From CAVPNY01 sp963706905 (GTDB lineage Bacteria > Chloroflexota > Anaerolineae > Anaerolineales > UBA4823): a stretch of DNA of 64,000 bases. The notes beneath the pieces were generated by a model. The model was given only the letters and a program-made list of their open reading frames with translations, was not told the origin of the DNA and did no database searches. The stretch covers positions 434,001 to 498,000 of the forward strand of contig CAVPNY010000012.1 of the NCBI GenBank assembly GCA_963706905.1, written 5' to 3'. This document shows positions 63,313 to 64,000 of this stretch, piece after piece. The stretch's first letter is position 1; each line of letters opens with the position of its first letter. A program made the position numbers and the translations under genes.

Positions 63313-64000
63313 TCACGATTTGTAGTTAAGTGAATCAAAAGGGGGAATCCACAGCAAAGGGAGGAATATAGATAATACATTACCAAATGATGGGATCGTA
63401 TCAGTGAAAAGGGATTGAACCATTAGTGCATTGATTGATGCGATAGCAATGATTAGATTTATAAAATTAATCTGTGAAGCTCTTTTCAGTGATTTATGTA
63501 ATAGATAATAAATATATCCAATCGGGATCAGGAACGCCATCAATCCAAACAAGCCATGCGATAAACCAATCTGATAATACATATTTTCGATATGGGCACG
63601 TTGATAACGATCTTCGGTAATTGCTCTTTGCACATCTCGAACCACATATTGCTCTTCATCAAATGTTGACTGAAATGAAGTGCCAAACAGAATATCTGTT
63701 ATCGGTGCATAGACCAAATATTCTTGAGCTAGTTCATCGAACTTATAGATTCGGTTACTAGAAATTTTGTTGATGCTATCAACATCTAGATTTGGATCAA
63801 TAAATCCCAAACCAATCGACAGAAAAGTAGAAAATAGTAATACCAGGCCTAGAGAAACCCAGACCTTAATGCGTTTATATTGATACTTATAGAGATATAA
63901 ACTAATTCCAAATACAACTAAGAAAGCGATTGTGTTCCTTGAATCCGAAAGAATAATCAGCACAGTTAAGACAATTACCGCTACCCATAAAAGCAATTTT
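63313..64000 (-). CDS. Wzy/O-antigen polymerase-like membrane protein, C-terminal part
   Basis: The gene runs off the right edge of the window; 229 residues are visible and the frame is open at base 64000. It has at least five helices and a large external loop with DILFGTSFQSTFDE and RAHIENMYYQIGLSHGLFG, the H-x3-Y type block found in O-antigen polymerase/ligase proteins, followed by FGNVLSIFLPLLW. It would polymerise repeat units at the outer face of the membrane. The start and the first helices are missing. It leads the visible minus-strand cluster, 75 bases before the sulfotransferase. Confidence 0.8.
   Translation of the reverse strand, partial: KLLLWVAVIVLTVLIILSDSRNTIAFLVVFGISLYLYKYQYKRIKVWVSLGLVLLFSTFLSIGLGFIDPNLDVDSINKISSNRIYKFDELAQEYLVYAPITDILFGTSFQSTFDEEQYVVRDVQRAITEDRYQRAHIENMYYQIGLSHGLFGLMAFLIPIGYIYYLLHKSLKRASQINFINLIIAIASINALMVQSLFTDTIPSFGNVLSIFLPLLWIPPFDSLNYKS

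Noticed and set aside
1..64000. CRISPR arrays, insertion sequences, phage genes, attachment sites
   Set aside because: No repeated spacers, transposase motifs, integrases or flanking repeats were seen; the tRNA-Thr has no partial duplicate downstream.

Overview
This window looks like a chromosomal segment of an uncultured aerobic or facultative member of the Chloroflexota, most likely class Anaerolineae. That placement is an inference from gene content: a fused heme A/heme O synthase, an A2-type caa3 oxidase whose subunit II carries a cytochrome c domain, a MoeA with a C-terminal periplasmic-binding-protein-like domain, a DnaQ-DinG fusion helicase, a MoxR/DUF58/DUF4129 set, and mycothiol-type or sucrose-synthase-like GT4 glycosyltransferases. 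There is no rRNA, CRISPR array, insertion sequence or phage. Coding density is high and no gene-free stretch exceeds 300 bases; the longest gaps, about 150-255 bases, hold promoters, terminators or nothing I can recognise.

Layout. 1-3053 (+): the end of a MaoC-like protein, two tandem Tat-type L,D-transpeptidases and a PCuAC copper chaperone. 3130-11350 (-): a terminal oxidase operon transcribed as [receiver-like]-coxB-c, ctaD, COX IV, ctaE, sco1, a cupredoxin-like membrane protein, surf1, and ctaA-ctaB fused. 11511-14002 (-): an adjacent histidine kinase and NarL-type regulator. 14180-19870 (-): a rhodanese-like protein, a UbiA prenyltransferase, two MoeA proteins, a Bcp peroxiredoxin and a lipoprotein cytochrome c. 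20082-24504: a serine hydrolase (+), then a TrmB-type regulator with a VIT1-like transporter, and a GT4 glycosyltransferase (-). 24569-27997 (+): tRNA-Thr(CGU), uridine kinase, cyclophilin, VTT-domain protein and M20 peptidase. 28015-31692 (-): MoxR, DUF58 and DUF4129. 31948-34746 (+): DinG-type helicase. 34885-39557 (-): nicotinate phosphoribosyltransferase, an oxidoreductase, a ParB-like/DUF4032-like protein and a phosphoesterase. 39792-40698 (+): radical SAM protein. 40716-44072 (-): phosphopantetheinyl transferase and proBA. 44198-64000 (-): an exopolysaccharide cluster with Wzy-like polymerase, O-antigen ligase, sulfotransferase, alkaline-phosphatase-fold enzyme, GT4 enzymes, WbaP-like priming transferase, Wzz-like protein, FkbM methyltransferase, WecG, a flippase-like protein, a tyrosine phosphatase, membrane glycosyltransferases and two paralogous glycoside-hydrolase-like proteins.

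The most interesting signal is the rhodanese gene at 19409-19870. Two in-frame TGA codons stand exactly where this rhodanese type has its two active-site cysteines (Y-C-x-C-P). The reading frame continues intact for 40 more codons, and a hairpin resembling a bacterial SECIS element starts two bases after the second TGA, with a G at the second position of its apical loop. It is a candidate selenoprotein with a Sec-x-Sec motif. The second is a degenerate receiver domain read in frame into coxB without a stop, although coxB has its own strong ribosome binding site.

A caution for all users: at least ten loci carry single-base or dinucleotide frameshifts, many in homopolymers or short repeats, and two also carry nonsense codons. 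Many may be assembly errors, so 'pseudogene' here means 'reading frame broken in this sequence'.
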